From assembly GCA_963601915.1 (NCBI GenBank), contig CAVCGL010000025.1:1-34175 (forward strand): a stretch of DNA of 34,175 bases, written 5' to 3'. Origin of the DNA: Butyricicoccus_A sp963601915. Lineage in GTDB: Bacteria; Bacillota; Clostridia; Oscillospirales; Butyricicoccaceae. Made by a program: the position numbers and the translations under genes. Positions within the stretch are counted from its first letter, which is position 1, and each line of letters starts with the position of its first letter. Below are positions 15,320-23,709 of the stretch, one piece after another. Under the pieces are notes generated by a model. It saw only the letters and a program-made list of their open reading frames with translations, ran no database searches and was not told the DNA's origin.

Positions 15320-16183
15320 ATGAATGATTTGATGAACAAAATACAGAACAATCTGTCCACCTTTTCCAAGGGACAGCGTTTGATTGCGAAGTATATCATT
15401 GAACACTATGATAAAGCGGCATTTTTGACCGCAAGCAAGCTCGGCTCGACCGTCGGTGTCAGCGAGTCTACCGTTGTGCGTTTTGCTACAGAGTTGGGCT
15501 ATGCGGGCTATCCGCAGCTGCAAAAGGCGCTGCAGGAGATGATTCGCAACAAGCTGACGGCTGTACAGCGTATGGAAGTGACCAGTGACAGAATGGGCGA
15601 TCAGGATATTCTGCGCTCCGTGCTGTCCTCGGATATTGATAAAATCCGGATGACACTGGATGAAATCGACCGCAATTCTTTTCAGAGCACGGTAGAGGCT
15701 ATTTTGCACGCGAAGAATATTTATATTCTCGGCGTTCGCTCGTCGGCGTCTCTGTCCGGCTTTATTGGCTTCTATTTCAATCTGATGTTTGACAATGTCA
15801 AGCTGATTCACACCAACAGCGTCAGTGAGATTTTCGAGCAGATTCTTCGCGTGGGAGAGGGAGATGTCGTGCTCGGCGTCAGCTTCCCGCGTTATTCCAA
15901 GCGCACGCTCAAAGCACTGGAATACTCCAAAAAATCCGGTGCGACGGTCATCGCGCTGACCGACAGCCAGCTGTCTCCGCTGAGCCAGACCGCAGACTAT
16001 ACGCTGCTCGCCAAGAGCGATATGGCATCCTTTGTTGACTCTTTGGTTGCGCCGCTCAGCGTGATCAATGCGCTGATTGTCGCCATCGGTATGCGCAAGC
16101 AGAAGGAGATCAGCGAGACCTTTAATCATTTGGAATCTATTTGGGACGAATATGAGGTATATGAGAAACTCGACAATGAATAA
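15320..16183 (+). CDS. MurR/RpiR family transcriptional regulator
   Basis: The 287-residue protein has the family layout: an N-terminal helix-turn-helix domain (1-77, with VGVSESTVVRFATELGYAGYPQ) and a C-terminal SIS phosphosugar-binding domain (about 115-260, with IYILGVRSSASLSGF and VLGVSFPRYSKRTLKAL). Such proteins sense sugar phosphates and usually control linked sugar or cell-wall catabolic genes, yet none is adjacent here, so its targets are unknown. AGAGG lies about 9 bases before the ATG. It overlaps the next gene by 8 bases and so may be cotranscribed with the flavoprotein-cmk-plsC-ispH cluster. Confidence 0.88.
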   Translation: MNDLMNKIQNNLSTFSKGQRLIAKYIIEHYDKAAFLTASKLGSTVGVSESTVVRFATELGYAGYPQLQKALQEMIRNKLTAVQRMEVTSDRMGDQDILRSVLSSDIDKIRMTLDEIDRNSFQSTVEAILHAKNIYILGVRSSASLSGFIGFYFNLMFDNVKLIHTNSVSEIFEQILRVGEGDVVLGVSFPRYSKRTLKALEYSKKSGATVIALTDSQLSPLSQTADYTLLAKSDMASFVDSLVAPLSVINALIVAIGMRKQKEISETFNHLESIWDEYEVYEKLDNE

Positions 16184-17420
16184 TACAAGAACAGTTGCAG
16201 TGATTGGAGCCGGTGCAGCCGGCCTGATGGCTGCCGGAACAGCAGCACAGCAGGGCGCCCGCGTGCTGCTGTTTGAGCGCAATGAAAAGGTAGGGCGCAA
16301 GCTGGCCATTACGGGAAAAGGGCGCTGCAATGTCACCAATAACTGTGACATGCAGGAATTTTTGACGCATGTGCCGCAAAATCCGCGCTTTTTGTACAGC
16401 GCCTTGGGCGCATTCTCGATACAAGACACGATGGACTTTTTTGAGGGCTTGGGTGTGCCGCTCAAGACCGAGCGAGGCAATCGCGTCTTTCCGCAGTCAG
16501 ACAAGGCGCGAGACATCGTCGATGCGCTGTTTTTCTGGGTCAAGCGCTGCGGCGTGACGATTGTACAGGAGCGCGTGACAGGCATCCAGACCGATGAAGA
16601 GGGTGTTGTTGGCGTCAAGACCGAGGGCAAACTGCATCGCGCAGACCGTGTCATTCTGGCGACCGGCGGCAAGTCGTATCCGCTGACCGGCTCGACCGGC
16701 GATGGGTATGCTTGGGCGCAGGAGCTGGGACATAAAGTCACGCCGCTGCGCGCTTCGTTGGTGCCGCTGGTCTGTCCGGGAAAAACCTGCCCGCGCTTGC
16801 AGGGATTGCCGCTCAAAAATGTCAAATTGACGATTTTTGAGAACAATAAAAAGCTGCACGAGGGCTTTGGTGAGATGCTGTTTACACACTTTGGCATCTC
16901 CGGCCCATTGGTGCTCAGCGCGTCCTCGCACATGAGAAAGTGGGACAAGGCGACCTACCGCGCAGAGATTGATTTGAAACCGGCATTGGATGATGCCGTG
17001 CTGGATAAGCGCATTGTATCGGATTTTTCGCAGGAGCTAAACACGGATTTTCGCAATTCTCTCGGCGCACTGCTGCCGCGCAAGCTGATTCCGATTATCG
17101 TAGAGCGTTCCGGTATTGATCCGCATCAGAAGGTAAATGCGATTACCAAACAGCAGCGGCAAAAGCTGGTGCGGGAACTCAAGCATTTTGCGCTGGATAT
17201 TACCCAGCCGGGTCCGATTGAGGACGCGATTATCACCTCCGGCGGCGTTTCCGTCAAAGACATTGTGCCGAAGACGATGGAATCTAAAAAGATACCGAAT
17301 CTGTATTTTGCCGGAGAAATTTTGGATGTTGACGCCTACACAGGTGGGTTTAATTTGCAGATTGCGTGGTCAACTGGCTATTTGGCGGGATTGCATGCCG
17401 GTCAGGCCGCGAGTGAATAA
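16176..17420 (+). CDS. HI0933-family FAD-dependent oxidoreductase
   Basis: The 414-residue flavoprotein begins with a Rossmann FAD-binding motif, VIGAGAAGLMAAG (about 9-21), and ends with FAGEILDVDAYTGGFNLQ, the C-terminal FAD signature of the HI0933/YhiN family. KLAITGKGRCNVTNN near 45 is also family-typical. The reaction is not known. The start at 16176 matches the family N-terminus; in-frame ATGs at 16152 and 16161 are alternatives, and no strong ribosome site decides. It overlaps the RpiR gene by 8 bases and precedes cmk by 17 bases. Confidence 0.88.
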   Translation: MNNTRTVAVIGAGAAGLMAAGTAAQQGARVLLFERNEKVGRKLAITGKGRCNVTNNCDMQEFLTHVPQNPRFLYSALGAFSIQDTMDFFEGLGVPLKTERGNRVFPQSDKARDIVDALFFWVKRCGVTIVQERVTGIQTDEEGVVGVKTEGKLHRADRVILATGGKSYPLTGSTGDGYAWAQELGHKVTPLRASLVPLVCPGKTCPRLQGLPLKNVKLTIFENNKKLHEGFGEMLFTHFGISGPLVLSASSHMRKWDKATYRAEIDLKPALDDAVLDKRIVSDFSQELNTDFRNSLGALLPRKLIPIIVERSGIDPHQKVNAITKQQRQKLVRELKHFALDITQPGPIEDAIITSGGVSVKDIVPKTMESKKIPNLYFAGEILDVDAYTGGFNLQIAWSTGYLAGLHAGQAASE

Positions 17421-17437
17421 AAAGTGAGGAAAGATGT

Positions 17438-18115
17438 ATGAAAACCATTGCAGTTGCGATTGACGGCCCGTCCGGTGCGGGAAAAAGTACCATTGCCCGC
17501 GCAGCAGCCGGCCATTTGGGCTTTGTGTATGTAGATACGGGGGCGATGTACCGGACGATCGGTCTGGCTGTGTGCCGCGCCGGTGTCCCGCTGGGACAGA
17601 CCGAGCGCATCCAGCCGGTACTGGACAGCGGCATTCAGGTCAGCTTGAAGTATGAAAACGGCGTTCAGCACGTGCTGCTGGACGGAGAGGATGTCTCCGA
17701 TCTGATCCGCACACCGGAGATGTCTAAGTATGCTTCGTTTGTCTCTGCCGTTCCGGCGGTTCGCGCCTTTTTGCTGCAAACCCAGCGCGAGATGGCGCAG
17801 ACCAACAACGTCATTATGGATGGCCGAGACATTGGCACCGTGATTCTGCCGGATGCACAGATTAAAATTTTCCTGACGGCATCGGCGGAGGCGCGCGCAA
17901 AGCGCCGGTTTATCGAATTGCGAGAAAAAGGGGAAGACGTTACGCTGGAAAAAGTGCTCGAGGATATGAAACAGCGCGATCACGACGATGAGACCCGCGT
18001 CGCAGCACCGCTCAAGCAGGCGGATGACGCTGTTCTGGTGGATACCAGCGAACTGACGCTGGAGCAGTCGATTGAGGCGGTAGAAGCAGTCATTCGTCCG
18101 GCGCTGGAGGGATGA
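17438..18115 (+). CDS. cmk: Cytidylate kinase
   Basis: This enzyme phosphorylates CMP and dCMP to the diphosphates using ATP. The 225-residue product has the P-loop GPSGAGKST (10-18), DTGAMYRTI (about 33-41), MDGRDIGTVILPDA (about 128-141) and the lid region with KQRDHDDETR. Length and motifs are normal. GAGGAAAG lies about 6 bases before the ATG. The stop lies in the ribosome-site region of plsC, so cmk-plsC-ispH form a coupled group seen in many Clostridia. Confidence 0.95.
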   Translation: MKTIAVAIDGPSGAGKSTIARAAAGHLGFVYVDTGAMYRTIGLAVCRAGVPLGQTERIQPVLDSGIQVSLKYENGVQHVLLDGEDVSDLIRTPEMSKYASFVSAVPAVRAFLLQTQREMAQTNNVIMDGRDIGTVILPDAQIKIFLTASAEARAKRRFIELREKGEDVTLEKVLEDMKQRDHDDETRVAAPLKQADDAVLVDTSELTLEQSIEAVEAVIRPALEG

Positions 18116-18117
18116 GC

Positions 18118-18705
18118 ATGAAATATAACCGTACCTTTCAGGCGATGGCCATTCCGGTTGTCAATATTTATGACCATCTGAAATACAATTATCATGTCAT
18201 AGGACGGGAGCATGTGCCGGATGGCGGCTGTGTGCTGGTGGCAAATCACACCCAGTGGGCAGATCCGGTATTGGTCGGCACGGCGCTCGGCAATCGGTAT
18301 CCGATTGTGGCGATGGCGAAAAAGGAACTGTTTCAAATCAAGCTGCTCGGCCCGCTGATTTCCGCGCTCGGTGCCTTTCCGGTTGACCGCGGCACGGCGG
18401 ACATCGGTGCTATCAAGACCTCGCTCAGAGCGGTGAAAGAGGGAAAAAAGCTGTTGATTTTTCCGGAGGGCGGCACCAAGCACAAAGAAGGCGACGAGGC
18501 AAAGGTTGGCGCAGCCATGATTGCTGCGCGTACCGGCGCGCCGATTTTGCCGATTTATATCTCTGAAAACAAGAAGTTTCGCTCGAAGGTTTACGTGGTA
18601 TTTGGAGAGCCGTATGTGCCGGAAAAGACCAAGACCAAGGAAGGCTATCGGGAACTGGCAGATGACATGATGCGCCGGATTTATGCGCTGAAAGAGAGGA
18701 TCTGA
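18118..18705 (+). CDS. plsC: 1-acyl-sn-glycerol-3-phosphate acyltransferase
   Basis: This membrane-associated enzyme adds the second acyl chain to lysophosphatidate. The 195-residue product has the catalytic NHTQWAD (His44, Asp49; HX4D) and an acyltransferase motif III, FPEGG, near 115. The usual FPEGTR is changed to FPEGGT here. The ATG at 18118 has GGAGGG 6 bases upstream; the in-frame ATG at 18112 overlaps the cmk stop but has no spacing. Its TGA shares one base with the start of ispH-rpsA. Confidence 0.9.
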   Translation: MKYNRTFQAMAIPVVNIYDHLKYNYHVIGREHVPDGGCVLVANHTQWADPVLVGTALGNRYPIVAMAKKELFQIKLLGPLISALGAFPVDRGTADIGAIKTSLRAVKEGKKLLIFPEGGTKHKEGDEAKVGAAMIAARTGAPILPIYISENKKFRSKVYVVFGEPYVPEKTKTKEGYRELADDMMRRIYALKERI

Positions 18706-20651
18706 TGATGGTTACAGTCGCAAAGACAGCAGGCTTTTGTTTTGGCGTCAAACGGGCGGTAGACATGGCGGAGCGTGCCTGTCAGGAATACGGCAGCATT
18801 TGGGCACTCGGCGATATTATTCACAACACCCACGAGGTCAGACGTCTGGAAGAGATGGGCGTGCACAAGGCGGAGGATGTGGCGGATATTCCGGATGGTG
18901 TGCCCGTGCTCATCCGCGCGCACGGCGTGCCGGAGGCTGTGCTTCGACAGCTCGAAATCAAGGGATGCCGCATCGTTGATGCCACCTGTCCGTTTGTCGG
19001 AAAGATTCACCGCATCGCCCGAGAAGAAAGCGAGCAGGGCCGCCGCGTGATTATCATTGGCTCCCGCAATCATCCGGAAGTGGTCGGCATTCAGGGCTGG
19101 TGCGGCGCGTCCGAAGTGTATGAAACACCGGAGGAACTGCAGGCGGCACTGGATAAAAACAACAAAAATGGTCAAAATTTACAGGAAATTCCAGTTAGTG
19201 TGGTTGCACAGACCACGATCAACAGGGAAATCTTTGATATTTGCAGTAAAATTATAAAAAAACAGTGTACAAACCAAAAAATATTTGGTACAATATGTAA
19301 TGCAACGGACGAGCGCCAAGCTGAGGCTCGTCTACTGGCTGGCAAGTCGGACATTATGATTGTGATTGGCGATCGAAAAAGCTCTAACACAAAGCGTCTG
19401 TATGAAATCAGCACGTCACTGTGTGACCATGTGCTATACATCGAAGATGCCACTGGACTTACTGGAAATGAGATCCAGGGTATGGAGCAACCATTTATCG
19501 GGATTACAGCAGGCGCGTCCACGCCAGCTTGGATAATTAAGGAGGTCAGAAACATTATGAGCGAAGAGACAAGAATTGAAACCGGCAGCGAAGATTTTGC
19601 TGCTATGCTGGAGGAATCCTTCAAGACTTTAAATACAGGAGATAAGGTAACCGGTACTGTTCTGAAGATCACCCCGAACGAAGTTCACGTAGATCTGGGC
19701 GTAAAGCACGCTGCTTACATCCCGACCCATGAGCTGTCCGACGATCCGTCCTTCAACGCTGAGGAGAGCATCCACGTAGGCGACGACATCGAGGCTGTTG
19801 TTGTTCGCGTAAACGATGCAGAGGGCACCATCGTACTGTCCAAGAAGCGCGTTGATCAGATGAAGGGCTGGGAGTCCATCGAGGACGCTAAGGAGAACAA
19901 GACCATCATCGAGGGCAAGGTTAACGAAGAGAACAAGGGCGGCGTTGTTGCCAATGCATTTGGCATCCGCGTATTCATCCCGGCTTCCCAGACCGGTATC
20001 CCGAAGGGCCAGCCGCTGAGCCAGTTGGTAGGTCAGACTGCACGTTTCCGCATCACCGAGATCAACCGTCCGCGCAAGCGCGTTGTTGGTTCTATCCGTG
20101 CCGTACTGCAGGAAGAGCGTCGCGCTGCTGCTGAGAAGGTTTGGAGCGAGATCGAAGTTGGCAACGAGTACACCGGTACCGTTAAGTCCCTGACTTCTTA
20201 TGGCGCATTCGTAGACATCGGCGGCGTTGATGGCATGATCCACATCTCCGAGCTGTCTTGGGGCCGCATCAAGCATCCGTCTGAGGTTGTAAGCGTTGGC
20301 GATACCGTAAACGTTTATGTTATCGGTCTGGATCGCGAGAACAAGAAGATTTCCCTGGGCTACAAGCGTCCGGAGGACAATCCGTGGAATGTATTCACCG
20401 CAAACTACGAGGTTGGCGACACCGCTACCGTTCGCATCCTGAAGTTCATGCCGTTCGGTGCATTTGCTCAGATCATTCCGGGCGTTGACGGTCTGATCCA
20501 CATTTCTCAGATTGCTAACCGCCGCATCGAGAAGCCGGAAGACGTTCTGTCCAAGGATGAAGAAGTAGAAGCTAAGATCATCGACATTGATCCGGAGAAG
20601 CAGAAGGTTTCCCTGTCTATCCGCGCTCTGCTGAACGACGACGACGAATAA
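18705..20651 (+). CDS. ispH-rpsA: Fused 4-hydroxy-3-methylbut-2-enyl diphosphate reductase / ribosomal protein S1
   Basis: The 648-residue protein joins two functions. Residues 1-284 are IspH, the iron-sulfur enzyme of the last MEP isoprenoid step, with its three cluster cysteines in GFCFGVKRA (Cys12), DATCPFVG (about 95) and CNATDERQ (about 196). Residues 285-648 carry four S1 RNA-binding domains (about 311-381, 396-467, 486-557 and 570-643), as in ribosomal protein S1. Such fusions are known in Clostridia. Codon choice shifts visibly to a highly expressed pattern (many ATC, GTT, GCT, AAG) after residue 285. An in-frame ATG at 19557 has AAGGAGG 11 bases upstream, so S1 may also be made alone. 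ATG at 18705 or 18708 could be the first start. Confidence 0.93.
   Translation: MMVTVAKTAGFCFGVKRAVDMAERACQEYGSIWALGDIIHNTHEVRRLEEMGVHKAEDVADIPDGVPVLIRAHGVPEAVLRQLEIKGCRIVDATCPFVGKIHRIAREESEQGRRVIIIGSRNHPEVVGIQGWCGASEVYETPEELQAALDKNNKNGQNLQEIPVSVVAQTTINREIFDICSKIIKKQCTNQKIFGTICNATDERQAEARLLAGKSDIMIVIGDRKSSNTKRLYEISTSLCDHVLYIEDATGLTGNEIQGMEQPFIGITAGASTPAWIIKEVRNIMSEETRIETGSEDFAAMLEESFKTLNTGDKVTGTVLKITPNEVHVDLGVKHAAYIPTHELSDDPSFNAEESIHVGDDIEAVVVRVNDAEGTIVLSKKRVDQMKGWESIEDAKENKTIIEGKVNEENKGGVVANAFGIRVFIPASQTGIPKGQPLSQLVGQTARFRITEINRPRKRVVGSIRAVLQEERRAAAEKVWSEIEVGNEYTGTVKSLTSYGAFVDIGGVDGMIHISELSWGRIKHPSEVVSVGDTVNVYVIGLDRENKKISLGYKRPEDNPWNVFTANYEVGDTATVRILKFMPFGAFAQIIPGVDGLIHISQIANRRIEKPEDVLSKDEEVEAKIIDIDPEKQKVSLSIRALLNDDDE
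19539..19559 (+). promoter_or_regulatory. Internal ribosome-binding site and start codon inside ispH-rpsA
   Basis: AAGGAGG (19539-19545) precedes an in-frame ATG (19557-19559) by 11 bases, exactly at the junction between the IspH and S1 parts. Starting here would give a free S1-like protein of 364 residues beginning MSEETRIE. Confidence 0.55.
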
Positions 20652-20672
20652 TTTATTACTCGAATCAATGGG

Positions 20673-20704
20673 GAGCATCCGCACTGCGGGTGCTCTTCTT
20701 TTTT
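20673..20704 (+). terminator. Terminator after ispH-rpsA
   Basis: GAGCATCCGC (20673-20682) and GCGGGTGCTC (20686-20695) form a 10-bp stem with a 3-nt loop, followed by a T-rich tract. Confidence 0.88.
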
Positions 20705-20707
20705 TGT

Positions 20708-20735
20708 GTCACAAACAACCGGGTCTGCATAGTCT
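20708..20735 (+). promoter_or_regulatory. Possible sigma-E type promoter of yunB
   Basis: GTCACAA (20708-20714) and CATAGTCT (20728-20735) are 13 bases apart and resemble the mother-cell sigma-E pattern (CATA at -10). YunB genes belong to that regulon in Bacillus. The match is partial. Confidence 0.3.
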
Positions 20736-20762
20736 GCTTTCACAAAGAAAGGGGGCAGCGTG

Positions 20763-21371
20763 ATGCGCAGACACGGAAACCATCAGCGAAAGATTTTGCT
20801 GGTCATGCTCGCGGGACTGGTTTTGCTTCCGGCAGTCATAGGCGGTGCGCTGCGTCCGAAGTTAGTCGTCTATGCCGAAAATTATGTGCAATATCAGGCG
20901 ACGAGTAAGATGGAACGCGCTGTGGCAGACTGCGCAGAACAGATGGAGGAAATCGGAAAGCTGCATCAGGATGACAGTGGAGCGGTCACAGCGCTCACGA
21001 CAAATGCCGCTGCGGTCAACCGTATTCGTACACAGCTCGTGCAGCGTGTGTATGATGAAATTGGGGAGCTGGAACAGGCACAGACCTCTGTGGCATTGGG
21101 CACGCTGCTCGACCCGCAGCTGCTCGCCGGATTGGGACCGCAGATTCCGTTTCGCGTGGTCTCGCTGGGATGTGTAACGGCACAAGTCGAATCGCATTTT
21201 TCCTCTGCCGGCATCAATCAAACGCTGTATGAAGTGTCGGTGACGGTGAGCGCGGATTTTTCCCTTCAGCTGTTGGGTGCGGCTAAAAGCATCACCGTGC
21301 GGGCAAACTACCCGCTGGAAGAGACCATTCTTGTGGGAGATGTGCCAATGATTTCGTCAAATTCCAAATAA
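20763..21371 (+). CDS. yunB: Sporulation protein YunB
   Basis: The 202-residue protein has one N-terminal membrane anchor (about 10-30) and an extracytoplasmic domain with the YunB pattern: NYVQYQATSKMERAV early on, and SVALGTLLDPQLLAGLGPQIPF plus ETILVGDVP near the end. YunB is a mother-cell-expressed sporulation protein in Bacillus; its exact role is unclear. AAGGGGG lies 7 bases before the ATG at 20763, and a GTG directly before it is an unlikely alternative. It stands alone between a terminator and the ligA promoter. Confidence 0.88.
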   Translation: MRRHGNHQRKILLVMLAGLVLLPAVIGGALRPKLVVYAENYVQYQATSKMERAVADCAEQMEEIGKLHQDDSGAVTALTTNAAAVNRIRTQLVQRVYDEIGELEQAQTSVALGTLLDPQLLAGLGPQIPFRVVSLGCVTAQVESHFSSAGINQTLYEVSVTVSADFSLQLLGAAKSITVRANYPLEETILVGDVPMISSNSK

Positions 21372-21395
21372 CCTCTTTTTCTGCACGGATATTTT

Positions 21396-21404
21396 TGCTA
21401 TAAT
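21396..21404 (+). promoter_or_regulatory. Extended -10 promoter of ligA-gatCAB
   Basis: TGCTATAAT is a full extended -10 element ending 31 bases before the ligA ATG. No strong -35 is seen (T-rich TTTTTC at 21376-21381 at 17 bases). Confidence 0.55.
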
Positions 21405-21435
21405 AGATATGATTGTTTAAGAAGGGACGGATGGA

Positions 21436-23412
21436 ATGAATATCGCACAGCAGGCAGCGGCTTTGCGGGAAGCCCTGCGTTATCACAATAAAAAATATTA
21501 TGATGAGGATGCGCCGGAGATTTCGGACTTTGAATATGACCGTATGCTGCGTGCGTTGGAGACGTTGGAGGCGGAATATCCGGAAGTCGATGAACCGGAT
21601 TCTCCGACCCATCGCGTGGGCGGCAGCGTCTCGGATAAATTTTCTTCCGTGACCCATCCGTGGCCGCTGGAGAGCTTACAGGATGTCTTTTCCTTTGAAG
21701 AGCTGCAAGAGTTCTATGCCCGTGCCCATGCACCGGAATATGTCGTAGAATACAAAATTGACGGTTTATCCGTGTCTTTGGAGTATGAAAACGGGATCTT
21801 TGTGCGCGGTGCGACACGCGGCGATGGCATGACGGGAGAAGATGTCACAGACAATCTGCGCGTGATTGAAGATATTCCCAAGACGCTGCACGATGCGCCG
21901 AAAACGCTGGTTGTGCGCGGGGAAGTGTATATGCGCCGCTCTGTGTTTGACGCGATCAATGCACAGCGTGAGCTGGAAGGCAAGCCACTGCTTGCCAATC
22001 CGCGCAATGCGGCAGCTGGCTCCCTGCGCCAGCTGGACAGTGCCGTGACCAAACAGCGCAAGCTGTCCATTTTCTGCTTTAATATTCAGAACAGCGAGGA
22101 GCTGCCGCTGACATCCCATGTACAGGCGTTGGATTATCTAAAACAGCTCGGTTTTCCAGTATCGCCGCGCTATCCGGTGTATACCGATCCGAAAGATATT
22201 GAGCGCGAAATTCAGCACATGGGCGATACGCGCGGCGAGCTGGATTTTGATATTGACGGCGCTGTGGTCAAAGTCAATGATTTTGCGCTGCGCCGCGCCC
22301 TCGGCTCGACAGCAAAATATCCGCGCTGGGCATCGGCATATAAGTATCCGCCGGAAATCAAAGAGACAATTCTGCGCGATATTGTCATCACTGTCGGCAG
22401 AACCGGTGTGCTGACGCCGAATGCCGTGCTGGACCCGGTACAATTGGCGGGCACGACCGTCAGCCGCGCCACGCTGCACAACCGTGATTTTATTCGGGAA
22501 AAAGACATTCGCATCGGTGACACCGTTCGGGTGCGCAAGGCGGGAGAAATTATCCCGGAGATTCTCGGATATGTGCCGGAAAAGCGTCCGGAAAACACCG
22601 TGCCGTATGAAATGCCAAAGGTCTGTCCGGTGTGCGGCGCACCGGTCTTTGAGGACGCGGATGAGGCGGCCATTCGCTGTACCGGCGCAGAATGTCCGGC
22701 ACAGCTGCTGCGCAATCTCATGCATTTTGTGTCTCGCGATGCCATGGACATTGACGGCTGCGGACAGGCTGTTTTGCAGTCGCTGATTGATGCGGATTTG
22801 GTGCATTCCGCCGCGGATTTGTATACGCTCAGAGAAGAACAAATCGAGCCGCTAGAACGCATGGGCAAAAAATCTGCTGAAAATCTGATTGCAGCGATTG
22901 AAAAATCCAAGAGCAATGATCTGTCTCGCTTGTTGTTTGCGCTGGGCATTCGGCATGTTGGCCAGAAGGCGGCAAAGACACTGTCCTCGACATTTGGTTC
23001 ACTGGATGCGGTACTCAACGCGACAGAGGAACAGCTGACCGACATCCGCGATATTGGCGGCGCGATTGTGCAGTCTATCGAGGAGTGGCGCGAACAGGAG
23101 CAGTCCAAGCATCTCGTCGAGCGACTGCGGGAAGCTGGCGTCAATTTCCAAGGCGAACAGCTCATCAAGAGCGATAAGCTGGCGGGAAAGACCATCGTGC
23201 TCACGGGCACATTGACGCTGTTTACGCGCAAGCAGGCGACAGAACGCATTGAACAGCTGGGCGGCCGCGCTTCCGGTTCCGTCTCCAAAAAGACAACCTT
23301 TGTTGTGGCGGGCGAAAATGCGGGAAGCAAGCTCAAAAAAGCGAATGAACTTGGCATTCCGGTGCTCACAGAGCAGGAATTCCAAGATTTGATACAGGAG
23401 GATGAAGAATAA
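21436..23412 (+). CDS. ligA: NAD-dependent DNA ligase
   Basis: LigA seals DNA nicks in replication and repair using NAD. The 658-residue product has the complete bacterial architecture: the Ia domain (1-65) that binds NAD, the adenylation domain with catalytic Lys107 in EYKIDG, an OB domain, a four-cysteine zinc finger (CPVCGAPVF through CTGAECPAQ, about 397-420), helix-hairpin-helix repeats, and a C-terminal BRCT domain starting near 580 (GKTIVLTG). A GAAGGG-like site lies before the ATG. Its TAA stop shares one base with the gatC ATG, so ligA and gatCAB are one unit. Confidence 0.95.
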   Translation: MNIAQQAAALREALRYHNKKYYDEDAPEISDFEYDRMLRALETLEAEYPEVDEPDSPTHRVGGSVSDKFSSVTHPWPLESLQDVFSFEELQEFYARAHAPEYVVEYKIDGLSVSLEYENGIFVRGATRGDGMTGEDVTDNLRVIEDIPKTLHDAPKTLVVRGEVYMRRSVFDAINAQRELEGKPLLANPRNAAAGSLRQLDSAVTKQRKLSIFCFNIQNSEELPLTSHVQALDYLKQLGFPVSPRYPVYTDPKDIEREIQHMGDTRGELDFDIDGAVVKVNDFALRRALGSTAKYPRWASAYKYPPEIKETILRDIVITVGRTGVLTPNAVLDPVQLAGTTVSRATLHNRDFIREKDIRIGDTVRVRKAGEIIPEILGYVPEKRPENTVPYEMPKVCPVCGAPVFEDADEAAIRCTGAECPAQLLRNLMHFVSRDAMDIDGCGQAVLQSLIDADLVHSAADLYTLREEQIEPLERMGKKSAENLIAAIEKSKSNDLSRLLFALGIRHVGQKAAKTLSSTFGSLDAVLNATEEQLTDIRDIGGAIVQSIEEWREQEQSKHLVERLREAGVNFQGEQLIKSDKLAGKTIVLTGTLTLFTRKQATERIEQLGGRASGSVSKKTTFVVAGENAGSKLKKANELGIPVLTEQEFQDLIQEDEE

Positions 23413-23696
23413 TGGCTATTACAAGAGAAAATGTCGAATATATCGCCAATCTGGCGCGTCTTGACCCAAAGGGCAAGGGCTTTGACAAGATCGCAGAGGA
23501 CATGCAGGAAATCGTTGCCATGGTTGACCGGCTGCAGGAGCTGGATCTAGGCGACATCACGGACTGCATTGACACCGAGCGAAAGAACGCCATGCGTGAA
23601 GATGAAGTCGTTCCGTCTTATGACAAGGAAGAAATCCTTGCCAATGCACCGAGCGTAGCATGTGGCGGCGTCAGTGTACCGCGCGTCGTAGAATAA
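23412..23696 (+). CDS. gatC: Asp-tRNA(Asn)/Glu-tRNA(Gln) amidotransferase subunit C
   Basis: GatC is the small wrapping subunit that stabilises the GatA-GatB contact in the amidotransferase making Gln-tRNA(Gln) or Asn-tRNA(Asn). The 94-residue product has the family start ITRENVEYIANLARLD and the middle segment DIVAMVDRLQELD-like helix. The C-terminus ends with the GGVSVPRVVE segment. It starts on the last base of the ligA stop and is followed by gatA after 13 bases. Confidence 0.92.
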   Translation: MAITRENVEYIANLARLDPKGKGFDKIAEDMQEIVAMVDRLQELDLGDITDCIDTERKNAMREDEVVPSYDKEEILANAPSVACGGVSVPRVVE

Positions 23697-23709
23697 GGGA
23701 GGCAACACC

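Noticed and set aside
15059..16948. A 629-codon minus-strand frame opposite the rluB-like, RpiR and HI0933 genes
   Set aside because: It spans three genes of clear families on the other strand and shows no domain or start signal.
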